Shown here piece after piece: positions 32,449 through 40,583 of a DNA stretch of 64,000 bases. How positions within the stretch are numbered: position 1 is the stretch's first letter; the number at the start of each line of letters is the position of its first letter. The position numbers were made by a program, and so were the translations under genes. Origin of the DNA: Microbacterium sp. oral taxon 186 str. F0373 (GTDB lineage: Bacteria > Actinomycetota > Actinomycetes > Actinomycetales > Microbacteriaceae); the NCBI RefSeq assembly GCF_000411455.1, contig NZ_KE150458.1:508876-572875 (forward strand), given 5' to 3'. Below the pieces are notes generated by a model. It was not told the DNA's origin, did not search any database, and was given only the letters and a program-made list of their open reading frames with translations.

Positions 32449-34095
32449 CTACGCGGTCGTCGTTTCACGCTGCACGTGGCTGCGGGCGTGTGCGATGGCG
32501 GAGGGGAGGTCGGTGAACAGGTGGTTGTGGTGGCGCAGGGCGGCGAGCACGCCCACCGTGCGGAACAGGTCCTCGTGTCGGGGCTGCACGCCCTTGATGA
32601 GCACGGTGATGCCGCGGCGCTCCAGCGTCTGCGTGATCTCGCCGAGCATGTGCGCCCCCGTCGCATCGACCAGTTCCAGCTGACTCATCCGCATGATGAC
32701 GACCGACACGTCGCGAACCGCGTCGACTTCGGCCGACACCCGATCAGCGGAGGTGAACGACAGTGGCCCGTCGAAGCGCAGGATCGCGATCCGTTCGTCG
32801 CCCGGTTGCGTCTGTCCGCGCACGTCTTCGCGCCGCACCTGCGACGCCTGCGACATGCCGCGCAGCGCGAAGAAGCCCGCGAAGGCGACGCCGATCACGA
32901 CCGCGACGATCAGATCGAACGAGACGGTGATGACCGCCGTGCCGACGAAGGCCACGGCATCCGCTCGCGTGGAGCGCAGGATGGCGCGGACGGTGTCGAG
33001 ATGCACCATCCGGACGGCCGTGACCATGAGCACGCCCGCGAGGGCTGCCAGCGGGATCTGCCCGACGGGGCCGGCGGCCACGAGCACGACCAGCAGCAGA
33101 ACGACGGCATGCGTCACCGCGGCCAGGCGACTGCGCCCACCCGATCGCACGTTGACGGCGGTCCGTGCGATCGCGCCGGTCGCCGGCATCCCGCCGAACA
33201 GGGACGAACCGATCGATGCGAGCCCCTGCCCGATCAGCTCCCGATCCGGGTCATAGGTCCCCGTGTCACCCAAGCTCGCGGCGACGCGCGCCGACAGGAG
33301 CGACTCGATGGCCGCGAGCGCCGCGACCGTCGCGGCCGGCGCCGCCAGAGCGCCGAGGCTGGAGAGATCGATCGCCGGCAGCGCGGGAGCGGGCAGTGTG
33401 CCGGGGAGTGCACCGATCCGGGCCAACGGGGCGCCGACGACGAGGGCCACGACGGCGACGACGACGATGCCGACCAGAGACCCGGGCACACTGCGGTGCA
33501 GCCGGGGCGCACCCCACATGCATGCCGTGACGACGGCCACGGCTCCCAGCGCCCACGCGGCATACGCAGGGTCGAGAGCGGCGAAGGCCTGCACGGCCGC
33601 GACGATCGCGTTGGAGCTGTGCTCGCTCGCACCGGCGACGTGGGAAGACACGAGCGCGGGGATCTGCTGGGCGAAGATGATCACCGCGATGCCGAGCGTG
33701 AACCCCTCGATGACGGGCCACGGGATGAAGGAGACGGCGCGCCCCAGCCGGAGCACGCCGGCAAGGACCACCAGAATGCCCGCCAGGAGGGTCACCACCA
33801 CGACGGCGCCCGGCCCGTGGCTGGCCACGATCGGAACCAGGACGACGACCATCGCCCCGGTGGGCCCGGACACCTGCACGTGCGAGCCGCCGAAGACCGC
33901 GGCGATCACGCCGGCCACGACGGCCGTCACCAGGCCCGCCTCCGCGCTGAGACCCGAGCTCACACCGAAACCCAGCGCCAGCGGGAGCGCGACGATGCCG
34001 ACGGTCACCCCAGCGACGAGGTCACCGCGCCACGTGCGCCGCAGCCCCGCGTAGTCCCGACGCGAGGGCAGCAGGTTGCGGATCCGGGCGTTCAC
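32449..34095 (-). CDS. SulP-family anion transporter with STAS domain
   Basis: A 548-residue SLC26/SulP transporter: about 12 membrane helices to residue about 400 (GDLVAGVTVGIVALPLALGFG, and FGGSHVQVSGPTGAM in the substrate region), then a cytoplasmic STAS domain (residues about 430-540). Substrates of the family are sulfate, bicarbonate or other anions and cannot be fixed here. The start overlaps the stop of an ArsR gene by 4 bases, so its synthesis is tied to that regulator. Confidence 0.93.
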   Translation of the reverse strand: MNARIRNLLPSRRDYAGLRRTWRGDLVAGVTVGIVALPLALGFGVSSGLSAEAGLVTAVVAGVIAAVFGGSHVQVSGPTGAMVVVLVPIVASHGPGAVVVVTLLAGILVVLAGVLRLGRAVSFIPWPVIEGFTLGIAVIIFAQQIPALVSSHVAGASEHSSNAIVAAVQAFAALDPAYAAWALGAVAVVTACMWGAPRLHRSVPGSLVGIVVVAVVALVVGAPLARIGALPGTLPAPALPAIDLSSLGALAAPAATVAALAAIESLLSARVAASLGDTGTYDPDRELIGQGLASIGSSLFGGMPATGAIARTAVNVRSGGRSRLAAVTHAVVLLLVVLVAAGPVGQIPLAALAGVLMVTAVRMVHLDTVRAILRSTRADAVAFVGTAVITVSFDLIVAVVIGVAFAGFFALRGMSQASQVRREDVRGQTQPGDERIAILRFDGPLSFTSADRVSAEVDAVRDVSVVIMRMSQLELVDATGAHMLGEITQTLERRGITVLIKGVQPRHEDLFRTVGVLAALRHHNHLFTDLPSAIAHARSHVQRETTTA

Positions 34096-34460
34096 GAGCG
34101 CGCCGCAGGCAGAGCGGGCAGGGACTGCGCATCGACGAGAAGCTCGCCATCCGCGCTCAGGATGCCGAGAAGCAGCTCACGAGCCGCGGTCAGCAGGTCC
34201 GCGACGCGGGGATCGGCCAACCGATAGTAGACGTGGCTGGCGCGACGCTCGGACTCGACGAGCCGGTGACGGCGCAGCACGGAGAGGTGCTGCGACAGAT
34301 GCGAAGCCTCCAGGCCCGTTTCGGACTGGAGGTCCGCGACGCGGACCTCCTCAGCCCCTGCGAGCAGTTCGAGAAGACGGATGCGGAGGGGATGCGCCAG
34401 CCCCTTGAACAGGTTCGCCTTGACCTCGTAGAGGGGGCGCTGGCTCTGAGTGAATGGCAT
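34092..34460 (-). CDS. ArsR-family regulator
   Basis: A 122-residue winged helix protein: FKGLAHPLRIRLLELLAGAE, recognition helix TGLEASHLSQHLSVLRRHRLV, wing RRASHVYYRL. It lacks the ELCVCDL metal-binding cysteines of ArsR/SmtB sensors and the paired cysteines of BigR, so its signal is unclear. It forms an operon with the SulP transporter and probably represses it through a palindrome over its own start. Confidence 0.9.
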   Translation of the reverse strand: MPFTQSQRPLYEVKANLFKGLAHPLRIRLLELLAGAEEVRVADLQSETGLEASHLSQHLSVLRRHRLVESERRASHVYYRLADPRVADLLTAARELLLGILSADGELLVDAQSLPALPAARS

Positions 34461-34474
34461 GATAAAGCCATCAT
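34459..34474. promoter_or_regulatory. candidate operator of the ArsR-SulP operon
   Basis: ATGAT and ATCAT form inverted arms around 6 bases, overlapping both the minus-strand TATGAT -10 box (34475-34470) and the ATG. A repressor bound here would block transcription start. Short arms keep confidence moderate. Confidence 0.5.
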
Positions 34475-34528
34475 ATCGTCTCTTCGCGCGCCGCCGCAGG
34501 GACCCCGGGGGCTCCCTAGGATGGGGGC

Positions 34529-35071
34529 ATGCGCATCCACATCGCCACCGATCATGCGGGTCTCGAGTTCTCGACGCAGCTGCAGCATCACCTTGCGGAG
34601 CAGGGCCACGACGTCGTGGACCACGGGCCGATCGAGTACGACCCGCTCGATGACTATCCCGCCTTCTGCATCCGTGCCGCCCAGGCCGTCGTCCGCGATC
34701 AGGCCGCCGGGATCGAGACGCTGGGCGTCGTCTTCGGCGGGTCGGGAAACGGCGAGCAGATCGCGGCGAACAAGGTGCGCGGTGTCCGCGCCGCCCTCGT
34801 CTGGAGCATCGCGACCGCGGAGCTGGCGCGTGAGCACAACGACGCCAACGTGATCTCCATCGGAGCCCGTCAGCACACCGTCGACGAGGCCATCGCCTTC
34901 ATCGACCGTTTCATCGCCACCCCGTTCTCGGGGGAGGAGCGCCACGCGCGCCGCATCGCCCAGCTGGCGGCGTTCGAGCACGACGGCAGTCTCCTTCCCG
35001 ACCCGCGGGCAGCGGTGCCCGCGCCGGCGGGTGGCGAGTCCGTCGACGCGATGGATCCCGAAGCCGGCTGA
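34529..35071 (+). CDS. rpiB: ribose-5-phosphate isomerase B
   Basis: A 180-residue LacAB/RpiB isomerase interconverting ribose 5-phosphate and ribulose 5-phosphate in the pentose phosphate pathway. IATDHAGLEF at the start and GGSGNGEQIAANKVRGVRAAL in the middle are conserved; this type has Gly where enterobacterial RpiB has the active Cys, as in mycobacteria. The tail is longer than usual. ATG is 6 bases after TAGGAT, a leaderless layout. Its stop overlaps the next start (TGATG). Confidence 0.94.
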   Translation: MRIHIATDHAGLEFSTQLQHHLAEQGHDVVDHGPIEYDPLDDYPAFCIRAAQAVVRDQAAGIETLGVVFGGSGNGEQIAANKVRGVRAALVWSIATAELAREHNDANVISIGARQHTVDEAIAFIDRFIATPFSGEERHARRIAQLAAFEHDGSLLPDPRAAVPAPAGGESVDAMDPEAG

Positions 35072-36069
35072 TGCCCGAGGGACACTCCGTACACCGCATC
35101 GCCCGCCAGTTCGATCGAAACATCGTCGGACGCGAGGTCTCGGCATCCAGTCCGCAGGGCCGCTTCGCCGAGGGCGCCGCGGTCATCGACGGCCGCGAAG
35201 CGATCGAGGTGCGCGCTGTCGGCAAGCAGATGTTCCTCGCCTTCGACGGAGACGTCTGGCTCCGGGTGCACCTCGGCATGTACGGCGCGTGGGACTTCGC
35301 GGGCGAAATCGAGATCGATCCCACGATCGCCTCGGCCAACGGGCGCATGGGACAGACCAATCAGCGCGGGACCGATCTGGACGCCGTCTACGACGCCGCG
35401 GGCGAGAACTCCCTGAGCTCGATCGGCGCGCCGCGCAAGACCCGCGTGCATGTGCGGATGAGTGAGCAGACGCGCGGCCTGGAGGGCGCCGACGACGCCG
35501 AGTGGCCGCCACCGGTCGTCGGCCAGGTCCGGCTGCGACTGCTCACCGCCGTCACGTCCGCGGATCTGCGCGGCCCCACCGCCTGCGAGCTGCAGACTCC
35601 GGACGACGTGCAGGCGACGATCGCGAAGCTCGGACCCGACCCTCTGGTCGATGATCTCGCCGAGGGCGAGGAACGCTTCGTCGCGGCCGTCCGCCGCAAG
35701 CCCACGCCGATCGGTCTGCTGCTCATGGACCAATCCGTCGTCAGCGGCATCGGGAACGTCTATCGGGCGGAGTTGCTGTACCGCGCCCTGCTCGACCCGC
35801 ACACGCCGGGAAAGCTGGTTCCCGAAGAGCTCGTGCGACAGCTCTGGCGCGACTGGTCGCGACTGCTCGTGATCGGGGTCGAGACGGGCCAGATGATGAC
35901 CATGGACGACCTCGACGCCGAGGCCTACCGGCGCGCCATGGCGAGCCGCGACGATCGACACTGGGTCTACCACCGGGCAGGGCTGCCGTGTCGCATCTGC
36001 GGCACCGAGATCGTCCTCGAGGAGATGGCCGCCCGAAAGCTCTACTGGTGCCCGAACTGCCAGAAGTGA
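35071..36069 (+). CDS. nei: Fpg/Nei-family DNA glycosylase (endonuclease VIII type)
   Basis: A 332-residue base-excision glycosylase. The N-terminal PEGHS (catalytic Pro2 and Glu3), the H2TH region SGIGNVYRAELLY, and a C-terminal zinc finger with CRICG and CPNCQK are all present. PEGHSVHR with a long insertion is typical of actinobacterial Nei2-type enzymes acting on oxidised pyrimidines. It overlaps rpiB by one base and is followed 7 bases later by a PaiB-like gene. Confidence 0.93.
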   Translation: MPEGHSVHRIARQFDRNIVGREVSASSPQGRFAEGAAVIDGREAIEVRAVGKQMFLAFDGDVWLRVHLGMYGAWDFAGEIEIDPTIASANGRMGQTNQRGTDLDAVYDAAGENSLSSIGAPRKTRVHVRMSEQTRGLEGADDAEWPPPVVGQVRLRLLTAVTSADLRGPTACELQTPDDVQATIAKLGPDPLVDDLAEGEERFVAAVRRKPTPIGLLLMDQSVVSGIGNVYRAELLYRALLDPHTPGKLVPEELVRQLWRDWSRLLVIGVETGQMMTMDDLDAEAYRRAMASRDDRHWVYHRAGLPCRICGTEIVLEEMAARKLYWCPNCQK

Positions 36070-36076
36070 AACACCG

Positions 36077-36787
36077 ATGAGACAGAACCCCAGCTTCACC
36101 ATGACCGACGTCGCCGAGCTGCGGCGCATCCTCGACGAGAACCCCTGGATGACGCTCGTGAGCCAGGGACCCGACGGTCTGGTCGCCTCGCACTACGCCG
36201 TGCTGTTGGACGAGGACCGCGACGACCTCACCGTCGTCGGCCACGTCGGCAGGCCCGACGATGCGATCCACGGCCTCGGGCAGCACGAGCTGCTGGTCAT
36301 CGCGCAAGGGCCCCACGGGTACATCTCTCCGCAGTGGTACCTCCCGGGACCCAACGTCCCGACCTGGAACTACGTTGCCGTGCACCTGTCCGGCATCCCC
36401 GAGATCCTCACCCCCGACGAGAACCTCCGGGTGCTGGAGAGACTGGTGGCAAGGTTCGAGAGCGCCCTGCCGCAGCCGCGGCTGATGTGGCAGCCGCCGA
36501 ACGATGAGGAGTTCGTCCGGCGACTGGAGCGCGGCACCGTGGGCTTCCGGCTGACGCCCACAAAGGTGGCGGCCAAGCGCAAGCTCAGCCAGAACAAGCC
36601 CGACGCGACCGTCGACGAGGTCATCGTGCAGTTGGAGGCCGGCAGCCCTTACGCCGATCCGCGGCTGGCGGGGGAGATGCGCCGCGCGCACGACGCTCTC
36701 CGGGCCGCGCGTGGTGCACAACTCCGCCTGAACGGGCCGGGAGAGGCCTCACGTGCGCCGTCGACGCGTCCTGAGGAGGAGTTGTGA
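36077..36787 (+). CDS. PaiB-like FMN-binding protein
   Basis: A 236-residue protein of the PaiB family (split-barrel flavin-binding fold). GPDGLVASHYAVLL, GPHGYISPQWY and VPTWNYVAVHL are the conserved blocks. In Bacillus PaiB influences protease and sporulation genes; most members are probably FMN enzymes of unknown substrate. It ends in a 4-base overlap (GTGA) with the amidohydrolase gene. Confidence 0.9.
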   Translation: MRQNPSFTMTDVAELRRILDENPWMTLVSQGPDGLVASHYAVLLDEDRDDLTVVGHVGRPDDAIHGLGQHELLVIAQGPHGYISPQWYLPGPNVPTWNYVAVHLSGIPEILTPDENLRVLERLVARFESALPQPRLMWQPPNDEEFVRRLERGTVGFRLTPTKVAAKRKLSQNKPDATVDEVIVQLEAGSPYADPRLAGEMRRAHDALRAARGAQLRLNGPGEASRAPSTRPEEEL

Positions 36788-38289
36788 ACGGGATGCCGCC
36801 GCGAGGCGCGACCGTCGACGTCATCGCCAATGCCCGCCTCACCGGTGCCGACCGGCTCGACCCGTTCGGTGACGACCCGGTCGACGTCCACCTCGCCCAG
36901 GGGCGGATCGTCGACATCGCCCCGGTGCGTGCCCTTCCCCGACGCGGAGAGGTGCTCGACGCGGATGGCGGCTGGGTGATCCCGGGGCTCTGGGATCACC
37001 ACGTGCACACCGTCCAGTGGGCACTCGTGGCGCAGCGCGTGGCGCTGGGCTCGGTGGGCTCGGCCGCCGAGGCCGCCGCTCTGATGGCCGGTGCGGCGCC
37101 GCTCGGCGACGGGAGACGTGTCGGCACCGGCTTTCGCGATGCGCTGTGGCCCGACGAGATGACCCTCGCGGCTCTCGACGCGGCGACCGGCGATGTGCCC
37201 ACGTACCTGATCAACGCCGACGTGCACAGCGTGTGGCTCAACACCGCGGCGTTGCGACGCGAGGGCTTCACGGCCGATGAGAGCGGTGTGCTGCGGGAAG
37301 AACCCGCGTTCGAGATCTCCCGTCGACTGAACGCCGCCGATCCTCTCGTCGGCGACCGGCTGGTGACGGCGGCACTCGACGACGCCGCCGCGCGCGGGAT
37401 CGTGGGCATCGTCGATCTCGACATGGCGTGGAACGCGGATGCGTGGCGCCGCCGCCTGGATGCCGGGTTCGACGCCGCCCGCGTCCGCTTCGGCATCTAT
37501 CCGGCGCAGCTCGACCGCGCCCTGGCGGAGGGGCTGGCGTCGGGCGATGCGCTGGATCGGGCGGGGCTCGTCCGCGTCGGCCCGCTGAAGATCATCACCG
37601 ACGGCTCGCTCGGCACCCGCACGGCAGCATGCTCGCACCCCTATCCCGGCGACCCCCACAACCACGGGCTGCTCACCGTGCCCCCGGAGACGCTCGCGGA
37701 GCTGATGACCCGCGCCACCGGGGGAGGGCTGGCGTGCGCCGTGCACGCCATCGGCGACGTCGCGAATTCGCACGCGCTCGACGCGTTCGCGACCACCGGT
37801 GCGGCCGGCACCATCGAGCACGCACAGCTGGTCGCCCACGCCGACATCCCCCGCTTCGCGCGCCTCGGAGTCGGTGCCAGCGTGCAGCCGGAGCACGCGA
37901 TCGATGACCGCGACATGACCGACACGATCTGGGCGACGCAGACCGGCATCCCGTACGCGCTGCGTTCGCTGGCGGCATCCGGCGCCAACCTCTTCTTCGG
38001 ATCCGATGCGCCCGTCGCCCCGCTGGATCCGTGGGCAGCGATGGCTGCCGCCGTGTTCCGGACCCGCGACGGGCGCCCGGCCTGGCGCCCCGAAGAAGGC
38101 GTGGATGCCGCGACCGCCCTCGCCGCCTCCACCGACGGCGGATCGCACACCGGCTCGGCCCTGTTCCCCGGCGACGTGGCCGATCTCGTCGTGGTCGACC
38201 GCGACCCGCTGCGCGCCGCCGAGGCGAGCCTGCGCGCGACAGTCGCCCAGGCGACCATGATCGAGGGACGTCTCACGCACGTGTCATGA
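36784..38289 (+). CDS. amidohydrolase, YtcJ-like
   Basis: A 501-residue metal-dependent hydrolase of the amidohydrolase superfamily. The metal-binding HxH is in WVIPGLWDHHVHT, further ligands are in GGLACAVHAIGD and TIEHAQLV, and the last Asp is in FFGSDAPVAPLD. YtcJ-like proteins often act on formamides or similar amides; the real substrate is unknown. It is the last gene of the rpiB-nei-paiB-amidohydrolase run and is followed by a strong terminator. Confidence 0.9.
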   Translation: MNGMPPRGATVDVIANARLTGADRLDPFGDDPVDVHLAQGRIVDIAPVRALPRRGEVLDADGGWVIPGLWDHHVHTVQWALVAQRVALGSVGSAAEAAALMAGAAPLGDGRRVGTGFRDALWPDEMTLAALDAATGDVPTYLINADVHSVWLNTAALRREGFTADESGVLREEPAFEISRRLNAADPLVGDRLVTAALDDAAARGIVGIVDLDMAWNADAWRRRLDAGFDAARVRFGIYPAQLDRALAEGLASGDALDRAGLVRVGPLKIITDGSLGTRTAACSHPYPGDPHNHGLLTVPPETLAELMTRATGGGLACAVHAIGDVANSHALDAFATTGAAGTIEHAQLVAHADIPRFARLGVGASVQPEHAIDDRDMTDTIWATQTGIPYALRSLAASGANLFFGSDAPVAPLDPWAAMAAAVFRTRDGRPAWRPEEGVDAATALAASTDGGSHTGSALFPGDVADLVVVDRDPLRAAEASLRATVAQATMIEGRLTHVS

Positions 38290-38303
38290 GCCCCGACGAA
38301 CAA

Positions 38304-38336
38304 CGAACGCCCCGGGATCTCCTCCCGGGGCGTTCG
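38304..38336. terminator. bidirectional terminator
   Basis: A perfect 13-bp stem (CGAACGCCCCGGG / CCCGGGGCGTTCG) with a 7-base loop between the convergent amidohydrolase and dps genes. Confidence 0.92.
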
Positions 38337-38349
38337 TGTCGAGCCGTGA

Positions 38350-38835
38350 TTACGCGGCGAGGTGGGCCGAGAGGAACCAGCGGTCCTTCTCGAGGCCGGC
38401 CTTGATGGCGATCGCGACATCCTGGCTGGTGAGGTCGGTCTCGTCGAGTCCGTCGATCGCGGCCTGCACGTCGGAGATGACGGCATCCATATCCGAGACG
38501 ATGGCGACGATCTCGTCCTGCCACTGCGCGAAGCCGGCCGGCACCGAGGTGGCGCCGGTCTTCTCGGCGACCGTGGACACGCGCGCGTCGACAGGCAGAC
38601 CGAGGGCGACGATGCGCTCCGCTGCGAGGTCGGCGAAGCCCTGAGCGTTGCTGACGATCTGGTCGAGGAGCTCGTGGATCGCGATGAAGTTCGCGCCGCG
38701 CACGTTCCAGTGCGCCTGCTTGCCGTTGACGGCCAGGGCCTGCAGTCCGAGCACGACGGGCGTCAGGAACTGGGCGGTGCCGGCGGCCGCCTCGGGGCCG
38801 GCAGCGGTCATGGAAATGTTCTGCGTCTTGGTCAT
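38350..38835 (-). CDS. dps: Dps, DNA-protecting ferritin-like protein
   Basis: A 161-residue Dps forming 12-subunit iron-storing shells that protect DNA from peroxide. The ferroxidase ligands are in KQAHWNVRGANFIAIHELLDQ (His and the Asp/Glu further on), and ERIVALG is also typical. A GAGACGAGATC precedes the ATG with only a weak ribosome-binding site. Regulation is not visible, though the family usually responds to stress or stationary phase. Confidence 0.95.
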   Translation of the reverse strand: MTKTQNISMTAAGPEAAAGTAQFLTPVVLGLQALAVNGKQAHWNVRGANFIAIHELLDQIVSNAQGFADLAAERIVALGLPVDARVSTVAEKTGATSVPAGFAQWQDEIVAIVSDMDAVISDVQAAIDGLDETDLTSQDVAIAIKAGLEKDRWFLSAHLAA

Positions 38836-38967
38836 GATCTCGTCTCCGTTCGTCGGGGTTCTCCCACGTTGATGACAACGCTACCGAGCGCCCTGCATTC
38901 CGCAAGGTAGAGAAGGCTGGGCTTACGGATGGGCCGTGAATATGCCGCAGCGACTATCGTCGGCCAC

Positions 38968-39507
38968 ATGACGATCGCCGACGACGCCTCGATTCTGTCC
39001 ATCCCGGCCGGTCGGCCGGTCGTACACGCGACCGCGTTCGTCGCCTCCGGCGCACGCCTGGTCGGCGACGTCACCCTCGAAGAGGGCGCAAGCGTCTGGT
39101 ACAACGCTGTCGTCCGCGGCGACAGCGCTTCGATCACGCTGGGAGCCGGAAGCAACCTGCAGGACAACGTCTCGGTGCACGTGGATGCCGAGCACCCCGT
39201 GGTCATCGGGCGGGACGTGTCGGTGGGCCACAACGCCGTGGTGCACGGGTGCACGATCGGCGATGGCTCGCTGATCGGCATGGGCAGCGTGGTGCTGTCG
39301 GGTGCGGTCATCGGCTCGGGGTGCCTGATCGCCGGAGGAGCGGTCGTGCTCGAAGGGTCCGTCATCCCGGAGGGATCGCTGGTTGCCGGAGTGCCCGCAA
39401 AAGTCCGCCGCGAGCTCACCGACGAGGAGAAAGCGGGGATCCTCCGCAACGCCCAGATCTACCGCGCGCACTCGGCAGCCCACGCCACGGCATCCGACGC
39501 GCGGTGA
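38968..39507 (+). CDS. gamma-carbonic-anhydrase-like hexapeptide protein
   Basis: A 179-residue left-handed beta-helix protein of the YrdA/gamma-carbonic-anhydrase group: repeated hexapeptides with VWYNAVVRGD, NLQDNVSVHVD and VSVGHNAVVHGC. His residues at SVHVD, VGHNA and VHGC match the zinc ligands. Actual carbonic anhydrase activity is not assured in this group. I start at ATG 38968, 7 bases after TATCGT, leaderless. It overlaps the next gene by 4 bases (GTGA). Confidence 0.92.
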   Translation: MTIADDASILSIPAGRPVVHATAFVASGARLVGDVTLEEGASVWYNAVVRGDSASITLGAGSNLQDNVSVHVDAEHPVVIGRDVSVGHNAVVHGCTIGDGSLIGMGSVVLSGAVIGSGCLIAGGAVVLEGSVIPEGSLVAGVPAKVRRELTDEEKAGILRNAQIYRAHSAAHATASDAR

Positions 39508-40058
39508 GGTCGGTGTCGTCGGCACATCGCCACTTCGTCGAGGAACTGGCTCGACTGCTGCCTTGCCCCGCGGGGCACTCCTGCGTCCTCGTGGGGATCG
39601 ACGGCGTCGACGGCGCCGGAAAGACGACCCTCGCCGACGACCTCGCCGATGTCCTGCGGCCCATGGCCCCGGTCGTGCGGATCTCCATCGATGGGTTCCA
39701 TCGGCCGCGCCGCGAGCGCCACGCGCGGGGTGCCCGCTCACCGGAGGGATTCTGGCTCGACTCCTACGATTACGACGCCTTCCACCGTGAGGTCGTCGCC
39801 CCCTTCCGGTCAGGGAGAGGCACCTACCTTGCCGCGATCCACGATGTCGACAGTGACGCCGACCTCTCCGCTCCTCGGCATCCCGTCCTCGCCGGGGCGA
39901 CGGTGATCGTCGACGGCATCTTCCTGCACCGCGCGGAGCTCCGCGATATCTGGGACTGCAGCGTCTTCTTGGACGTGCCCTCCGTGGCGAACTCGATGAG
40001 GACGGTCGCGGAGGCGCGAAACCACGAAGGCGCACCAGGGTTGACGACGGGGTCGTAG
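39504..40058 (+). CDS. uridine-kinase-like P-loop kinase with foreign C-terminus
   Basis: A 184-residue product. Residues 1-159 are a normal uridine kinase/phosphoribulokinase-type domain: P-loop GIDGVDGAGKTT (31-42), RISIDGFHRPR and VIVDGIFLHR, ending at CSVFLDVP. The family should then continue for 40-50 residues with an Arg-rich lid; instead the frame reads VANSMRTVAEA and stops. From that point the other strand encodes a different protein fragment, so a deletion or rearrangement at about 39984 has replaced the 3' end. Activity is doubtful. Confidence 0.78.
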   Translation: MRSVSSAHRHFVEELARLLPCPAGHSCVLVGIDGVDGAGKTTLADDLADVLRPMAPVVRISIDGFHRPRRERHARGARSPEGFWLDSYDYDAFHREVVAPFRSGRGTYLAAIHDVDSDADLSAPRHPVLAGATVIVDGIFLHRAELRDIWDCSVFLDVPSVANSMRTVAEARNHEGAPGLTTGS

Positions 40059-40258
40059 CAGTTCGCAACGATCGATGTCGGATCGGCGTAGAGCGCATCG
40101 GCGCGACGATTGGACGCGCTCACCCATGCGGCATCGCGAGGGGCCAACCGGCGCTCGTCCCGAAGACCGTTCACGAGGGCGAACACGCCGGGGAATCTGC
40201 CGTGACGGTTGGGGACGGCGCTCTGGAAGCGCTGGAAGACCGGCGTCGCAGGGATCAT
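39986..40258 (-). pseudogene. N-terminal fragment of a conserved hypothetical protein
   Basis: About 91 codons on the minus strand read like real protein (GRFPGVFALVNGLRDERR, DAAWVSASNRRADALY, NCYDPVVNPG), starting at ATG 40258 only 4 bases after tRNA-Gly. Beyond about 39985 the frame runs antisense through the uridine-kinase gene and loses protein character. Both genes break at the same place, so one event joined them tail to tail. I cannot name the family. Confidence 0.6.
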
Positions 40259-40262
40259 GTGG

Positions 40263-40333
40263 AGGGGATGACGGGAATCGAACCCGCACCATCAGTTTGG
40301 AAGACTGAGGCTCTACCATTGAGCTACATCCCC
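40263..40333 (-). tRNA. tRNA-Gly (TCC)
   Basis: Cloverleaf on the minus strand: acceptor GGGGATG/CATCCCC, D-arm TAGCTCAATGGTAGAGC, anticodon loop CTTCCAA with TCC, T-arm GCGGGTTCGATTCCCGT. CCA is not encoded. It reads GGA and possibly GGG codons. It borders a rearrangement junction about 280 bases downstream. Confidence 0.95.
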
Positions 40334-40439
40334 GAGGCCGCCCACGAGCGGCATCCCGAAGAGTCTACAAGGTCTTGTCGGCTAGACTGACCAACGGCCG
40401 TTATTCGGCGCATGCGACCTGAAAAGGTGAGTGCGCGCC

Positions 40440-40513
40440 CGGGGCGTAGCTCAGCTTGGTAGAGCGCCCGCTTTGGGAGCGGGAGGCCGCAGGTTCAAAT
40501 CCTGTCGCCCCGA
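40440..40513 (+). tRNA. tRNA-Pro (TGG)
   Basis: Cloverleaf with acceptor CGGGGCG/CGCCCCG, D-arm TAGCTCAGCTTGGTAGAGC, anticodon loop TTTGGGA with TGG, T-arm GCAGGTTCAAATCCTGT. CCA is not encoded. It diverges from tRNA-Gly; a TAGACT box lies in the shared promoter region. It precedes tig by 70 bases. Confidence 0.95.
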
Positions 40514-40541
40514 CAGAACGACCCCCAGACCTAAGAAACCA

Positions 40542-40563
40542 CGGACGCGCACGTGTGCGTCCG
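40542..40563 (+). terminator. hairpin between tRNA-Pro and tig
   Basis: CGGACGC and GCGTCCG pair perfectly around an 8-base loop. It may end or process the tRNA transcript, or act in the tig leader, whose ribosome-binding site GAGGAG follows directly. Confidence 0.45.
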
Positions 40564-40583
40564 GACACGAGGAGAACACAGGC

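Noticed and set aside
31130..34227. Long open frames antisense to pepN (31130-32263) and to the SulP transporter (32398-34227)
   Set aside because: Composition is Arg/Gly/His-rich with no recognisable domain, as expected for shadows of high-GC genes.
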